From: Prauserella rugosa
GTDB taxonomy: Bacteria; Actinomycetota; Actinomycetes; Mycobacteriales; Pseudonocardiaceae
DNA length: 59,926 bases
Direction of reading: 5' to 3'
NCBI RefSeq assembly: GCF_000719975.1
Contig: NZ_JOIJ01000020.1
Location: 1-59,926 of the forward strand
Under the pieces are notes generated by a model. It was not told the origin of the DNA and did not search any database. It saw only the letters and a program-made list of their open reading frames with translations. Made by a program: the position numbers and the translations under genes. Each line of letters opens with the position of its first letter. Position 1 is the first letter of the stretch. Positions 1 to 8,203 of this stretch are shown one piece after another.

Positions 1-45
1 CCACAACTCATCAGGAACCAACCGCCACGACAACGCATCAACCAC
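1..45 (-). CDS. IS5-family-like transposase, N-terminal fragment cut by the window edge
   Basis: Reading leftward from a GTG at 45, the 15 codons run without a stop to the window edge and translate to VVDALSWRLVPDELW. This resembles the opening of the small IS5/IS112-type transposases common in actinomycetes, as I remember them. The rest of the gene, including the DDE catalytic core, lies outside the window. The assignment rests on a very short peptide and on the terminal inverted repeat beside it. Confidence 0.55.
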   Translation of the reverse strand, partial: MVDALSWRLVPDELW

Positions 46-95
46 AATGGACGATCATCCCGGACGACGGGTCAAGATCCAAACGAGACACGCTC
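1..95 (-). mobile_element. End of an IS5-type insertion sequence inserted in a gamma-glutamyltransferase-like gene
   Basis: The sequence GAGCGTGTCTC, read on the minus strand from 95 to 85, looks like a terminal inverted repeat of an IS5-type element. It sits 39 bases upstream of the transposase GTG. The junction tetranucleotide TTAG (96-99) fits the YTAR target preference of several IS5 subgroups. Gamma-glutamyltransferase-like coding sequence stops exactly at this junction, so the element interrupts that gene. The other end is outside the window, so target duplication cannot be confirmed. Confidence 0.6.
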
Positions 96-729
96 TTAGA
101 AGTCGAGGGCCTCATCGCGGAGCCGTTGCAGCGTGCGACCAAGGCGTTCCTGCCGCAGGGTGTCGCCGGGGGTAACGAGGCTGCCGTGCGGCAGATATGC
201 CTCGCGTGCCTGAGGATGCGCGCCGAGCTCGGCGCGATGGGTGTAGAGCTCGCCGAACAGGTACGGGTGGACCGGGAAGCCCTCGTGAGCGAGCTGGACG
301 GCCGGACCGAGCAGCCGGTGTCGTGCCGTCGTCGCGAAGCGGGAGTGGGCGGCGCGAAACGCGGGCCACCAACCGGGAACGGGCACCGCCCTGCCGGTGG
401 TCAGGTCCGCGCCCCCCGAAACCCTCGAGCCGCGTCAGTGGCGCCGCGACGTTGCCGTTGAGATAGGACGTCGCACCCGAGGAACCGTCGCGGTACAGCA
501 TCGACAGCCCACCCGTCACCGCCGTCATGTGCGGTTCGACGACCAGTTGGGTCGCGGCCGCGGCCAATGCCGCATCGCAGGCGTTGCCGCCCTCCCTGAG
601 TACGTCGGTTCCTGCCCGCACGGCCAGTGGATGAGACGTGACGACGACACCCCGCCGCCCTTCCACCGGATCCTTCCTGCCGAACCGGGCACGCATGCCC
701 AGTTCGGTCACGTCACCACGATCCATCAT
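96..729 (-). pseudogene. Gamma-glutamyltransferase-like gene, frameshifted and truncated by an insertion sequence
   Basis: Starts at the tandem ATGATG (729/726), overlapping the stop of the transporter gene. The first ~105 codons show the gamma-glutamyltransferase opening: a VVVTSHPLAVRAG stretch, REGGNACDAALAAA, and VEPHMTAVTGG. The frame breaks at a run of six C (412-417; six G in the coding sense). Removing one base restores a reading FGGADLTTGRAVPVPGWW that continues as typical family sequence to GDTLRQERLGRTLQRL. The restored frame hits TAA at 98-96, exactly at the IS junction and where the family usually has Phe-Tyr. The Thr nucleophile region is missing. The family normally cleaves gamma-glutamyl bonds, for example in glutathione; this copy should be inactive. 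The extra base could be a sequencing error, but the IS truncation would still stand. Confidence 0.8.
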
Positions 730-2069
730 GCACCCTGCTCTCCCGTGCGCCGCTGTTCGTCGACGGCCGCGGGCATGGCGAACAACGACACGAGAACCGA
801 CACGGCACAGATCGCCGTCATGTACCAGCCGAACGCCGTGTTCGTCCCCGTGAGATCGAACAACCACACGGCCACCATCCCGGCCGTCGAACCGAGCAAG
901 GTCGTGCCGATGTTGTAGTTGAGCGCCGACGCACTGGACCGGACCTCCGGCGGGAAGCTCATGACGTACGCGGTGGTCAACGGTGCGCCGACGAAGTTGT
1001 TGATGAACGTGAACGCCACGACAGCGACGATCGCGAGCACCAACGAGTCCGAACCGATCGCGACGAAGGTCGGCACCGTCAGCACGACGAACAGGCCGTA
1101 GCCGACCACCAATGGCAGCTTCGCGCCGTACCGGTCCGCGATCTTGCCGCCCCAGATCGCCGGGATCGGCCCGATCGCGTAGGTGAGCAACGACGCGAGA
1201 AGTGCGTTCGACGCAGCGAACCCCGCGTCGACCATGGCCGTGACGAAGTAGGCCTGGATGACGAATGAACCGACCCGCTGACCGGCGCCGAGACCGATCG
1301 CCTTCAACATCTCCCGCCAGTGGTAGCGCACGGCGGTGCGGAAGGGTGTCTGCTTGACCTTGCTCCGCTTGGCCGCCTCGGCGACCTCCTTGAACTCGGG
1401 GGTCTCCTCGACGTGCCGACGGATGTAGATGCCGACGAGCGCCATCGGGATGGCCAGCAGGAACGGGATCCTCCAGCCCCACGTGTTGAACGCCTGTTCC
1501 GGCATCAGCGAGATGACGAGATAACAGGCCAATGTAGACAGAAGGGGCCCGACCGAGGTGGACGCGACGCTCAGGCCGGCGAGGAAGTTGCGCCGGTTTC
1601 CGCGGTCGTGTTCGAAGATGAAGTTGGCCGCGGTCGTGTATTCGACACTCGCGCCGATGGCCTGCAGCACGCGGCAGAACAGGATGAGGATCGGTGCGAA
1701 GATTCCGATCGCGGCGTAGGTCGGCATCAGACCGATCCCCGCGGTGCCGATGCTCATCACGGCCAACGTGAGGACCAGGACGAACCGACGTCCCTTCAGG
1801 TCGCCGAGAGGCCCGAGCACCATGCCCGCCAGCGGGCGCAGAGCGTAGGCGAGGACCACACCCGCATAGGTCGACAACAGCCCCACCGTGGCGTTGCTCT
1901 CCGGGAAGAACTGCCTCGAAATGATGACGGCCAGCGTGCCGTACAGGCTGAAGTCGTAATACTCGACCACGTTGCCGAGCATGGCCGACACCAGGACTTT
2001 CTTGCGGGCGCGTTCACCCCCTCCCGACTGCGGGGCACGGGCCGTCCGCTGTGGATCGTCGACTGTCAC
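726..2069 (-). CDS. MFS transporter, metabolite:H+ symporter (MHS) type
   Basis: 447 residues from a GTG at 2069, chosen because GGAGGAG lies at 2076-2082. The opening MLGNVVEYYDFSLYGTLA is characteristic of the MHS group (ProP, KgtP and ShiA relatives), followed by about 12 hydrophobic segments. A DLKGRR loop follows the second pair of helices, matching the MFS inter-helix D-x-x-G-R-R motif. The substrate cannot be read from sequence; members carry organic acids, betaines or aromatic acids. It lies 59 bases after the FAD oxidoreductase and overlaps the gamma-glutamyltransferase-like gene by ATGA. It is therefore the likely uptake step for the substrate of this operon. The MFS call is secure, the substrate is unknown. 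Confidence 0.88.
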   Translation of the reverse strand: MTVDDPQRTARAPQSGGGERARKKVLVSAMLGNVVEYYDFSLYGTLAVIISRQFFPESNATVGLLSTYAGVVLAYALRPLAGMVLGPLGDLKGRRFVLVLTLAVMSIGTAGIGLMPTYAAIGIFAPILILFCRVLQAIGASVEYTTAANFIFEHDRGNRRNFLAGLSVASTSVGPLLSTLACYLVISLMPEQAFNTWGWRIPFLLAIPMALVGIYIRRHVEETPEFKEVAEAAKRSKVKQTPFRTAVRYHWREMLKAIGLGAGQRVGSFVIQAYFVTAMVDAGFAASNALLASLLTYAIGPIPAIWGGKIADRYGAKLPLVVGYGLFVVLTVPTFVAIGSDSLVLAIVAVVAFTFINNFVGAPLTTAYVMSFPPEVRSSASALNYNIGTTLLGSTAGMVAVWLFDLTGTNTAFGWYMTAICAVSVLVSLFAMPAAVDEQRRTGEQGA

Positions 2070-2128
2070 GGTGGTCTCCTCCGGGCTCGGGTACACACCC
2101 GCGTCGCGAGCGTGTGCGACGGCGGTGT

Positions 2129-3250
2129 TCAGCGCTGAAACCGCTCCGGGCGGAACGGGACGAGCATCGGGTGATCGGTTCCGGTGCCGAGCTCGTGGGC
2201 GATCAGCTCGCCCGCGATGAGCCCGAGCGTGGCTCCGGAATGGGTGAAAGCGACGTAGCATCCCGGGGTTTCGGGCAACCGTCCGAACACGGGTTCACCG
2301 TCGCCGGGAATCGGTTTGGGACCGAGTTTCCACGATGCGGCCGCCAACGGGACGTCTCCGGCGAGCACCGTGCTGGCCTCGGCCACGAGCTCCTTCACGA
2401 CCGCCTCATCGATCGTGTACTCGCCCGTCGCCGACACGGTGATGCGGTCGGTGTACCAGTCGTGGTCCAGCGCGAACGTCCCGCCGGGATTCGGCCGCAC
2501 AGCGACCCGTGGCGTGTTCAGCACCGCGGACATCTCCGAACCAGTGGGTTCGGTCACCACGAGCATCGCGGGCGGCGACGCTCCGGGAACGGTCCCGCCC
2601 AGTTCCGCGACGACCTCCGGAGTCTGCGCGCCACACGCCACCACGACGGCGTCGCCTTCGACGTCCCGGCCGTCCTCGGTGCGCACGCCCACGGCACGGC
2701 CGCCGGCCGTGCGCACACTCGAGCGGCCGGCACCGGTGACGAGCTCGCCTCCCGCGGCGACGAACTCCGCGGCGAGCTCCTCGATGAGGTGCGGAAGCGA
2801 CACCCACCCTTCGCCGGGATTGTGCACGGCGGCCTCGGTGACCGCGTCCGCGGCCACCCCCGGCACGCGCAGCGCGGCGTCGTGGGGGCTGAGCACGTGC
2901 GATTCGTATCCGTGCGCGAGTTCGGCCTGATGCCGCCCCTGTGTCTCCTCCGACGACGACTTCCAGCAGAGACCGCCATCGAACCGCAACCACTCACGCG
3001 TGGGATCGGCGGCGAACAGTGTCCGGTAGCGGTCGATTCCCGCGATCCGCAGGGCATGGTAAGGAGCGGACCGGCTGCCCGCCGAGTTCAACCAGGACAG
3101 CGAACGACCCGAGGCCCCACTGGCCAGTTCGCCCTCCGTCACCAGCGCCGCCGGCACCCCGCGGCGGCGCAGATGCGCCGCGGTCGAGACGCCGATGACA
3201 CCTCCACCCAGCACGACGACTCGTTCGGCAGGCGCATTGCCTCTGGGCAT
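2129..3250 (-). CDS. FAD-dependent oxidoreductase (DadA/glycine oxidase-like)
   Basis: 373 residues from the ATG at 3250, preceded by GAAGGTGGA. The N-terminus VVVLGGGVIGVSTAAHLRRR is a GxGxxG dinucleotide-binding fold of the DAO family, followed by SGASGRSLSWLNSAG, the second FAD contact region typical of DadA-like enzymes. The C-terminus (CYVAFTHSGATLGL) is the matching conserved FAD-binding end. Such enzymes oxidise amino or imino groups of small amino acids and amines. In an operon with hydantoinase/oxoprolinase-like subunits and a gamma-glutamyltransferase-like gene, an amino acid or N-alkyl amino acid released upstream is a plausible substrate; that is inference. A longer reading to 3301 exists but has weaker start context. 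Confidence 0.85.
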   Translation of the reverse strand: MPRGNAPAERVVVLGGGVIGVSTAAHLRRRGVPAALVTEGELASGASGRSLSWLNSAGSRSAPYHALRIAGIDRYRTLFAADPTREWLRFDGGLCWKSSSEETQGRHQAELAHGYESHVLSPHDAALRVPGVAADAVTEAAVHNPGEGWVSLPHLIEELAAEFVAAGGELVTGAGRSSVRTAGGRAVGVRTEDGRDVEGDAVVVACGAQTPEVVAELGGTVPGASPPAMLVVTEPTGSEMSAVLNTPRVAVRPNPGGTFALDHDWYTDRITVSATGEYTIDEAVVKELVAEASTVLAGDVPLAAASWKLGPKPIPGDGEPVFGRLPETPGCYVAFTHSGATLGLIAGELIAHELGTGTDHPMLVPFRPERFQR

Positions 3251-3326
3251 GGGGACTTCCACCTTCTCTACTCTGTTCTTCGCTTCAGTGCCGGGTTTCA
3301 CGACCTGGCTTCACTGGAGGTGTTCC

Positions 3327-4382
3327 TCAGCGCCGGACTTCGGCTCCGGGTTCTCGCCGCCGGGCGACCGAACGGTGTGCGCGCTCGACAAGTTCGAGAA
3401 CCTCGACCGCGTCGTTCGGGTCGACGGGAACGTCGGCCTCGCCCCGAATCGCATCGGCGAGCCGGCGGTAGAACTCGCCGTAGTCACCGGACCGGGGTTC
3501 GATGCGGCGTTGGTCGTCGCGGGTGCCGACCGTTGGCCACTGTGCGCGGTCCCGCACCCCGAAGCCGGCATCGCCCGGCGCGGCACCGGCGAGAAGCGCA
3601 TCCTCCTGTGGGTCCATGCCCCGGATCGTGAACGCACTCTTCGATCCGAGCACGTGGAACCGCGGCGCCGGCAACGCGGCGAAGCCGGACATGGTCAATC
3701 GCGAGCGGGTACCGCCCGCATGTCGAAGCACGACCACCGAGTCGTCGTCCGCGTTGTCGGTTCCCCGCGTCGTCGTATCGGCCCACAGGTCGTCAACCGG
3801 CCCGAACAGCTGCACGGCCTGATCGATCAGGTGAGTCCCCAGATCGAACAGCATCCCGCCACCGTCACCGACGCTCGCGCTCGCCTTCCAGCCACGCCCG
3901 CCGTCGGGAGCCCACCACTCGAACCTCGACTCGAAGCCGTACACCGTGCCCAGCTCACCGGCCTCGACGAGTTCGCGCAGGGTCAGGAAATCCCCGTCCC
4001 AGCGGCGGTTCTGATACACGGTCAGAACCCGGCCCGCCCTCCGGGCATGGTCGACGAGCGTGCGAGCCTGTGCGCTCGAGGTCGCGAACGGCTTGTCCAC
4101 GACGACGTGCAGGCCCGCATCCAATGCTGTGGCGGCGATGGTGGCGTGCGTCGCAGGCGGCGTTGCGACGATCACGAGGTCCACGTCGGACGCACGCTCC
4201 CACAAGGCGGCCACGTCACCCAGGACGGTCACGCCGGGGAAGGCGTTCGTCGCCTGCCGCCCACGCGCCTGGTCGCCGGTGACGACGAACTCGAGCGAGT
4301 AGGACTCGTCGCGGTGCAGGAACGGTGCGTGGAAGACACTGCCCGCGGTGCCGAATCCAACGACGGCCGTGCGGATGGTCAT
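3327..4382 (-). CDS. Gfo/Idh/MocA family oxidoreductase
   Basis: 351 residues. Opens with MTIRTAVVGFGTAGSVFHAP, an NAD(P)-binding Rossmann motif, and has DLVIVATPPATHATIA and VVVDKPFA, the equivalent of the family's E-K-P motif carrying the catalytic lysine. The C-terminal alpha/beta domain includes GGMLFDLGTHLIDQA, with the GxHxxD-type signature near the active site. Members oxidise or reduce sugars, polyols and some cyclic compounds with NAD(P). The start ATG overlaps the stop of the subunit B gene by ATGA, so translation is probably coupled and the enzyme should act in the same pathway. The substrate is not predictable from sequence. Confidence 0.88.
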   Translation of the reverse strand: MTIRTAVVGFGTAGSVFHAPFLHRDESYSLEFVVTGDQARGRQATNAFPGVTVLGDVAALWERASDVDLVIVATPPATHATIAATALDAGLHVVVDKPFATSSAQARTLVDHARRAGRVLTVYQNRRWDGDFLTLRELVEAGELGTVYGFESRFEWWAPDGGRGWKASASVGDGGGMLFDLGTHLIDQAVQLFGPVDDLWADTTTRGTDNADDDSVVVLRHAGGTRSRLTMSGFAALPAPRFHVLGSKSAFTIRGMDPQEDALLAGAAPGDAGFGVRDRAQWPTVGTRDDQRRIEPRSGDYGEFYRRLADAIRGEADVPVDPNDAVEVLELVERAHRSVARRREPGAEVRR

Positions 4383-6010
4383 CGCCGCACTCCGTAGGTG
4401 TCCTGCGCGGTCCGGGCCGAGACGCGACCCTCGGCTACGTCCCGCTCCACCGCCTCGCGATCACGTTCGTCGGGTGGTCCGTACCCTCCTGCTCCCGCTG
4501 TACGCACCGACACGACATCGCCTGTGTTCAGGCGGGTGTAGCCGGCGACGATCGGCCTGGCACCGTCGGAAAGCTCCACCTCCGCGCTGGCCCCCGGTCC
4601 CCCGCCCGCGAGGCCCCACGGCTGGGAGGTCTGCCGCGACGTGTCGAGCCAGAAATGGACGTCGTCGGATTCGACCCGCACGGTGCGGACGATCCCCATA
4701 CCGCCTCGTGTGCGTCCGACCCCACCGGAATCGTCGATGAGCGCGTACTCGGACACCAGCAGCGGGTACTCCGTCTCCAGCGCCTCCACGGGTAGGTTGC
4801 TGGTGTTGGTCATGTGGACCTGGACACCGTCGAGGCCGTCCTTGGCGATGCGGGCCCCGCACCCGCCCCCGATCGTCTCCAGATAGACGAAGTAGCGCCC
4901 GGTCCGCGCGTCGACGCCGGAGAAGTGCACCCCGGTGTTGGCACCGTTGCTCGCCGCGGTGACGGCTTCGGGGACGGCCCGGGCCAATGCACCGTGAATG
5001 AGGTCGACGACCCGCTGGCACGTCTCGCTCCTGCCATTGACGGCCGCGGGCTCCACGCAGTTGAGTACCGACCCGCTTGGGGCCTCGATGCGTACCGGCC
5101 GATGCAGGCCGGCGTTCGGAACGATGTCGGGATCGACGAGTGTCTTCAGCGCGTAGTACACAGCAGCGTACAGACCGGTCCACACGACGTTCACGCTCGC
5201 GCGTACCTGATCCGGCGCAGTGAAGACGAAGTCCACTTCGTCCCCGTGGACGGTGACCCGCACCGCGAGGTCGAGTTCCTCGTCCAGCTCGGGACAGTCG
5301 AAGATGTCGGTGAAGGTGTACTCGCCGTCGGGGACGCGCGAGATCGCCGCCCGGGTGCGCCGCTCGGTGTAATCGAGCAGCGCCTCCGAGGCCCGTACAA
5401 GCGTGTCCCGTCCGTAGCGTGTGGACAGCTCGGCGAATCGCGTGACGGCCAGGCGGTTCGCCGCGATCTGCGCGCGAAGGTCTGCCTTGCGTTCGTGAGG
5501 AACCTGGCAGTTGAGCAGGATGAGCTCGAACAGGTCCTCCTGCACCTCTCCCCGCCGCATCAGCCGCACCGGCGGGATGCGGAGCCCTTCCTGGAAGATG
5601 TGCGCGTGACCGCGGTCGCCGAAATCGGCGTGGTGGGCCAGGTTGGCCACCCAGCCGATGATCTCTCCGGAGACGAACACGGGCGAGACCAGCACGATGT
5701 CCGGCAGGTGCGAACCGCCGCCGTGGAAGGGATCGTTGCCGATGAACGTGTCGCCTTCGGCGACGCTATCCGCCGGGTGACGTCGAGTGATCTCGTCGAC
5801 GATTCCCATCAGGGAGCCGAGATGCAGCGGAGAGCCACCTTCGTCCTGCGCGAGCATGCGACCCTGCGCGTCGAACACCGCCGCGGTGCAGTCCCGGCGC
5901 TCCTTGATGTTCGTGGAGTATGCGGCGCGCACGAGCGTCTCGCTCATCTCCTCCACAACGGACGAGAGGGCCGACCCGATCACCTCGACCAGCACGGGAT
6001 CGTTGTTCAC
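4379..6010 (-). CDS. hyuB: Hydantoinase B / oxoprolinase-type subunit B
   Basis: 543 residues from a GTG at 6010 that overlaps the subunit A stop as GTGA; a longer upstream reading is rejected because it lies inside the previous gene. The N-terminal region (LSSVVEEMSETLVRAAYSTN, then IKERRDCTAAVFD) and the IGNDPFHGGGSHLPDIVLVSPVF block are typical of the HyuB/acetone carboxylase alpha family. With HyuA it forms an ATP-dependent enzyme opening a cyclic amide (hydantoin or 5-oxoproline) or carboxylating ketones. An adjacent gamma-glutamyltransferase-like gene favours 5-oxoproline or a related lactam, but the family is too diverse to decide. No acetone carboxylase gamma subunit is present. Confidence 0.88.
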   Translation of the reverse strand: MNNDPVLVEVIGSALSSVVEEMSETLVRAAYSTNIKERRDCTAAVFDAQGRMLAQDEGGSPLHLGSLMGIVDEITRRHPADSVAEGDTFIGNDPFHGGGSHLPDIVLVSPVFVSGEIIGWVANLAHHADFGDRGHAHIFQEGLRIPPVRLMRRGEVQEDLFELILLNCQVPHERKADLRAQIAANRLAVTRFAELSTRYGRDTLVRASEALLDYTERRTRAAISRVPDGEYTFTDIFDCPELDEELDLAVRVTVHGDEVDFVFTAPDQVRASVNVVWTGLYAAVYYALKTLVDPDIVPNAGLHRPVRIEAPSGSVLNCVEPAAVNGRSETCQRVVDLIHGALARAVPEAVTAASNGANTGVHFSGVDARTGRYFVYLETIGGGCGARIAKDGLDGVQVHMTNTSNLPVEALETEYPLLVSEYALIDDSGGVGRTRGGMGIVRTVRVESDDVHFWLDTSRQTSQPWGLAGGGPGASAEVELSDGARPIVAGYTRLNTGDVVSVRTAGAGGYGPPDERDREAVERDVAEGRVSARTAQDTYGVRR

Positions 6011-8073
6011 TGTCCTACCTCCACGACGATGTTGCGCAACGCATCGATTTCGGCCACGTCGCCCGGAAGCAGCAGCGTCGTGGTGTCCATCTGCTCGATC
6101 ACGGCAGGCCCGACGAGCCGGTTCCCCGCCTCGAGCCTCGAACGGTCGTACACCGGGCACTCGACGAAACCGCCACATTCCAGCAGGTAGACCTCTCTGG
6201 TGCTGCGGATCGCGGCCGACGCATCGCTTCCGCTGCGCAGCGCCCGGTGCAGTTCGGCTCGGGCGACCTCACCGATCGCCCGCAGCCGCAGGGTCACGAT
6301 CTGCAGCTTCTCGTCCGCGGCCGCGTAACCGTAGAGACGCTCGTGCTCCGCGGCGAACCGCTTCGCCAGTTGGTCGATCGTGGCCGCCGTGATGTCGCCG
6401 TCGGGCACGCGCACCGGAAGCTCGTAGTTCTGCCCGGCATAGCGCAGCTCCGCCCAGCGTTCGAGTCGACGTCGCTGCTCGGGGATGTTCTCCTCGGCCA
6501 GCCATGCTGCGGCCTGTTGCCCGAGGCCATCGAACGCCCCAGCCAGGCGGTCGGCCGCTTCGGCTTCGTGGCCGGACTCGACCTGCATGATGTTCGTACG
6601 CAGGAAGTCGGCGCGGATATCGGTCATCAGCAGCCCGGCAGCACACTGCGCACCCGGCGTTTCCGGAACGATGATGGTGCGCATGCCGAGCTCGCGGGCG
6701 AGTCTGCCCGCATGCAACGGCCCCGCTCCGCCGAACGGCACGAGTGCGTAGTCCCGCGGGTCGTATCCGCGTTGCACCGAGATAACCCGAATCGCCCGCG
6801 CCATGTTGGCGGTGATCACTCGCACGATGCCGGCCGCCGCATCGCACACGTCCAGCCCGAGCGGTGCGGCGACCGATTCGACCGCGCGGTGTGCCGCGTC
6901 GGCGTCGATGCCCAACCTGCCGTCGAGCAGATGCTCCGGGTTCAGCACCCGTAGTACCACGTTGGCATCCGTGACCGTCGGTTCGCTGCCGCGTCCGTAG
7001 CAGGCGGGGCCGGGGTCGGCGCCCGCACTCGCCGGGCCGACCTTCAGCGCACCACCGGCATCGATCCACGCGATCGATCCGCCACCGGCCCCGACGGTGT
7101 GGATGTCCAGCATCGGCGCACGTACAGGTCTTCCATCGATCTCCGTGCCGTTGGTGACCTTCGGGACACCGTCCTGCACGAGGGATACGTCCGAGGACGT
7201 GCCGCCGACGTCGAACGTGATGATGTCGGGATAGCCCGAGGCGCTCGCGAGCTCGGCGGCACCGACGACCCCGGTACTCGGCCCGGACAGGACCATCCGC
7301 GACGGCGTTCGCTCGGCTGTCTCGAACGGGATGATCCCACCGTTCGACTGTGTGACGTGAGGCCGCGCCACCAGTCCGCGATCGTGCAACGTCTGTCGCA
7401 GCCTGGCGAGGTACCGCGACACGACCGGTCCGATGTAAGCATTGACCACCACGGTGGACAGGCGCTCGTACTCGCGGAACTCGGGCAGCACCGCCGACGA
7501 GACCGACACGTACACATCGGGCAGTTCCTCGGCCAGGATCTGCTCCACCTGCCGCTCGTGCTCGGGATGAACGAAGCTGTACAGGAAGCAGACGGCGACG
7601 GCCTCGACGCCCTGGCGTCCGAGCTCCCTGGCGAGTGCCCGTACCTGTCCGGTGTCCAGGGGTCGCTCGATGCGACCGTCGTGGCGCACGCGCTCGGAGA
7701 CCTCGAGCCTTCGGTCCCTGTCGACGAGCGCGGTCGGCTTGTCCGCCTGGAGGTCGTACATCGACGGCCTGCGGCCGCGACCGAGTTCGAGCAGGTCCCG
7801 GAAACCCTCGGTGGTGAGCAACCCGGTCCGCGCGCCGCCCTCGGTGAGTAGCGCATTGGTCCCGACCGTGGTCCCGTGTGCGAAGTAGCCGACCTCGGAC
7901 AGGCTCCGTCCGCCCAGTTCGTCGAGCAGACCGGACACGCCGTCAACAATCGCGCGCCCGGGGTCGTCCGGGGTGCTCGGGACCTTGTGCACCGAGATGC
8001 GGCCGGTTCGTTCGTCCAACGCGCAGACATCCGTGAACGTGCCTCCGGTGTCGACGCCGATGCGAAGTGTCAT
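6007..8073 (-). CDS. hyuA: Hydantoinase A / oxoprolinase-type subunit A
   Basis: 688 residues, the usual length for HyuA. The N-terminus MTLRIGVDTGGTFTDVCALD is the phosphate-binding start of the ASKHA-like hydantoinase/oxoprolinase N-domain. Later blocks include FAHGTTVGTNALL, SNGGIIPFETA, GPSTGVVGAAELA, FDVGGTSSDVSLV and VPFGGAGPLHAG, all conserved in the family. It should bind ATP and activate the cyclic substrate together with subunit B. It is the first gene of the minus-strand operon; the start codon lies 27 bases from the nearer of two operator-like sites. The Shine-Dalgarno match is weak (AGGCTC). Confidence 0.9.
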   Translation of the reverse strand: MTLRIGVDTGGTFTDVCALDERTGRISVHKVPSTPDDPGRAIVDGVSGLLDELGGRSLSEVGYFAHGTTVGTNALLTEGGARTGLLTTEGFRDLLELGRGRRPSMYDLQADKPTALVDRDRRLEVSERVRHDGRIERPLDTGQVRALARELGRQGVEAVAVCFLYSFVHPEHERQVEQILAEELPDVYVSVSSAVLPEFREYERLSTVVVNAYIGPVVSRYLARLRQTLHDRGLVARPHVTQSNGGIIPFETAERTPSRMVLSGPSTGVVGAAELASASGYPDIITFDVGGTSSDVSLVQDGVPKVTNGTEIDGRPVRAPMLDIHTVGAGGGSIAWIDAGGALKVGPASAGADPGPACYGRGSEPTVTDANVVLRVLNPEHLLDGRLGIDADAAHRAVESVAAPLGLDVCDAAAGIVRVITANMARAIRVISVQRGYDPRDYALVPFGGAGPLHAGRLARELGMRTIIVPETPGAQCAAGLLMTDIRADFLRTNIMQVESGHEAEAADRLAGAFDGLGQQAAAWLAEENIPEQRRRLERWAELRYAGQNYELPVRVPDGDITAATIDQLAKRFAAEHERLYGYAAADEKLQIVTLRLRAIGEVARAELHRALRSGSDASAAIRSTREVYLLECGGFVECPVYDRSRLEAGNRLVGPAVIEQMDTTTLLLPGDVAEIDALRNIVVEVGQ

Positions 8074-8100
8074 CTACTGAGCCTGTCGTGTCGAAGTTGG

Positions 8101-8114
8101 TGAGAACCTTCTCA
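8101..8114. promoter_or_regulatory. Operator-like site 1 for the divergent LacI-type regulator
   Basis: TGAGAACCTTCTCA has perfect 6-bp inverted arms (TGAGAA/TTCTCA) around CC. An identical copy begins 26 bases to the right. It lies 27 bases upstream of the hyuA start, where a bound repressor would block transcription. LacI-family operators usually have a central CG; the central CC here is unusual. Confidence 0.7.
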
Positions 8115-8126
8115 GCGGGTGTTGGA

Positions 8127-8140
8127 TGAGAACCTTCTCA
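8127..8140. promoter_or_regulatory. Operator-like site 2 for the divergent LacI-type regulator
   Basis: Second exact copy of TGAGAACCTTCTCA, 63 bases upstream of the lacI-type gene. The 26-bp spacing, about 2.5 helical turns, would put the two dimers on roughly opposite faces. Placed between the two divergent genes, the pair could control the catabolic operon and the regulator itself. Confidence 0.7.
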
Positions 8141-8203
8141 ACACGGGTACGATGCGTCAAGACACCCGGGAAAATTCGCGGTTAACGACAGGAGGGGCAC
8201 GGG

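Noticed and set aside
112..1482. 456-codon minus-strand frame as one protein
   Set aside because: Only the codons after the ATG at 729 up to the C6 run are gamma-glutamyltransferase-like; the upstream part is a shadow of the MFS gene.
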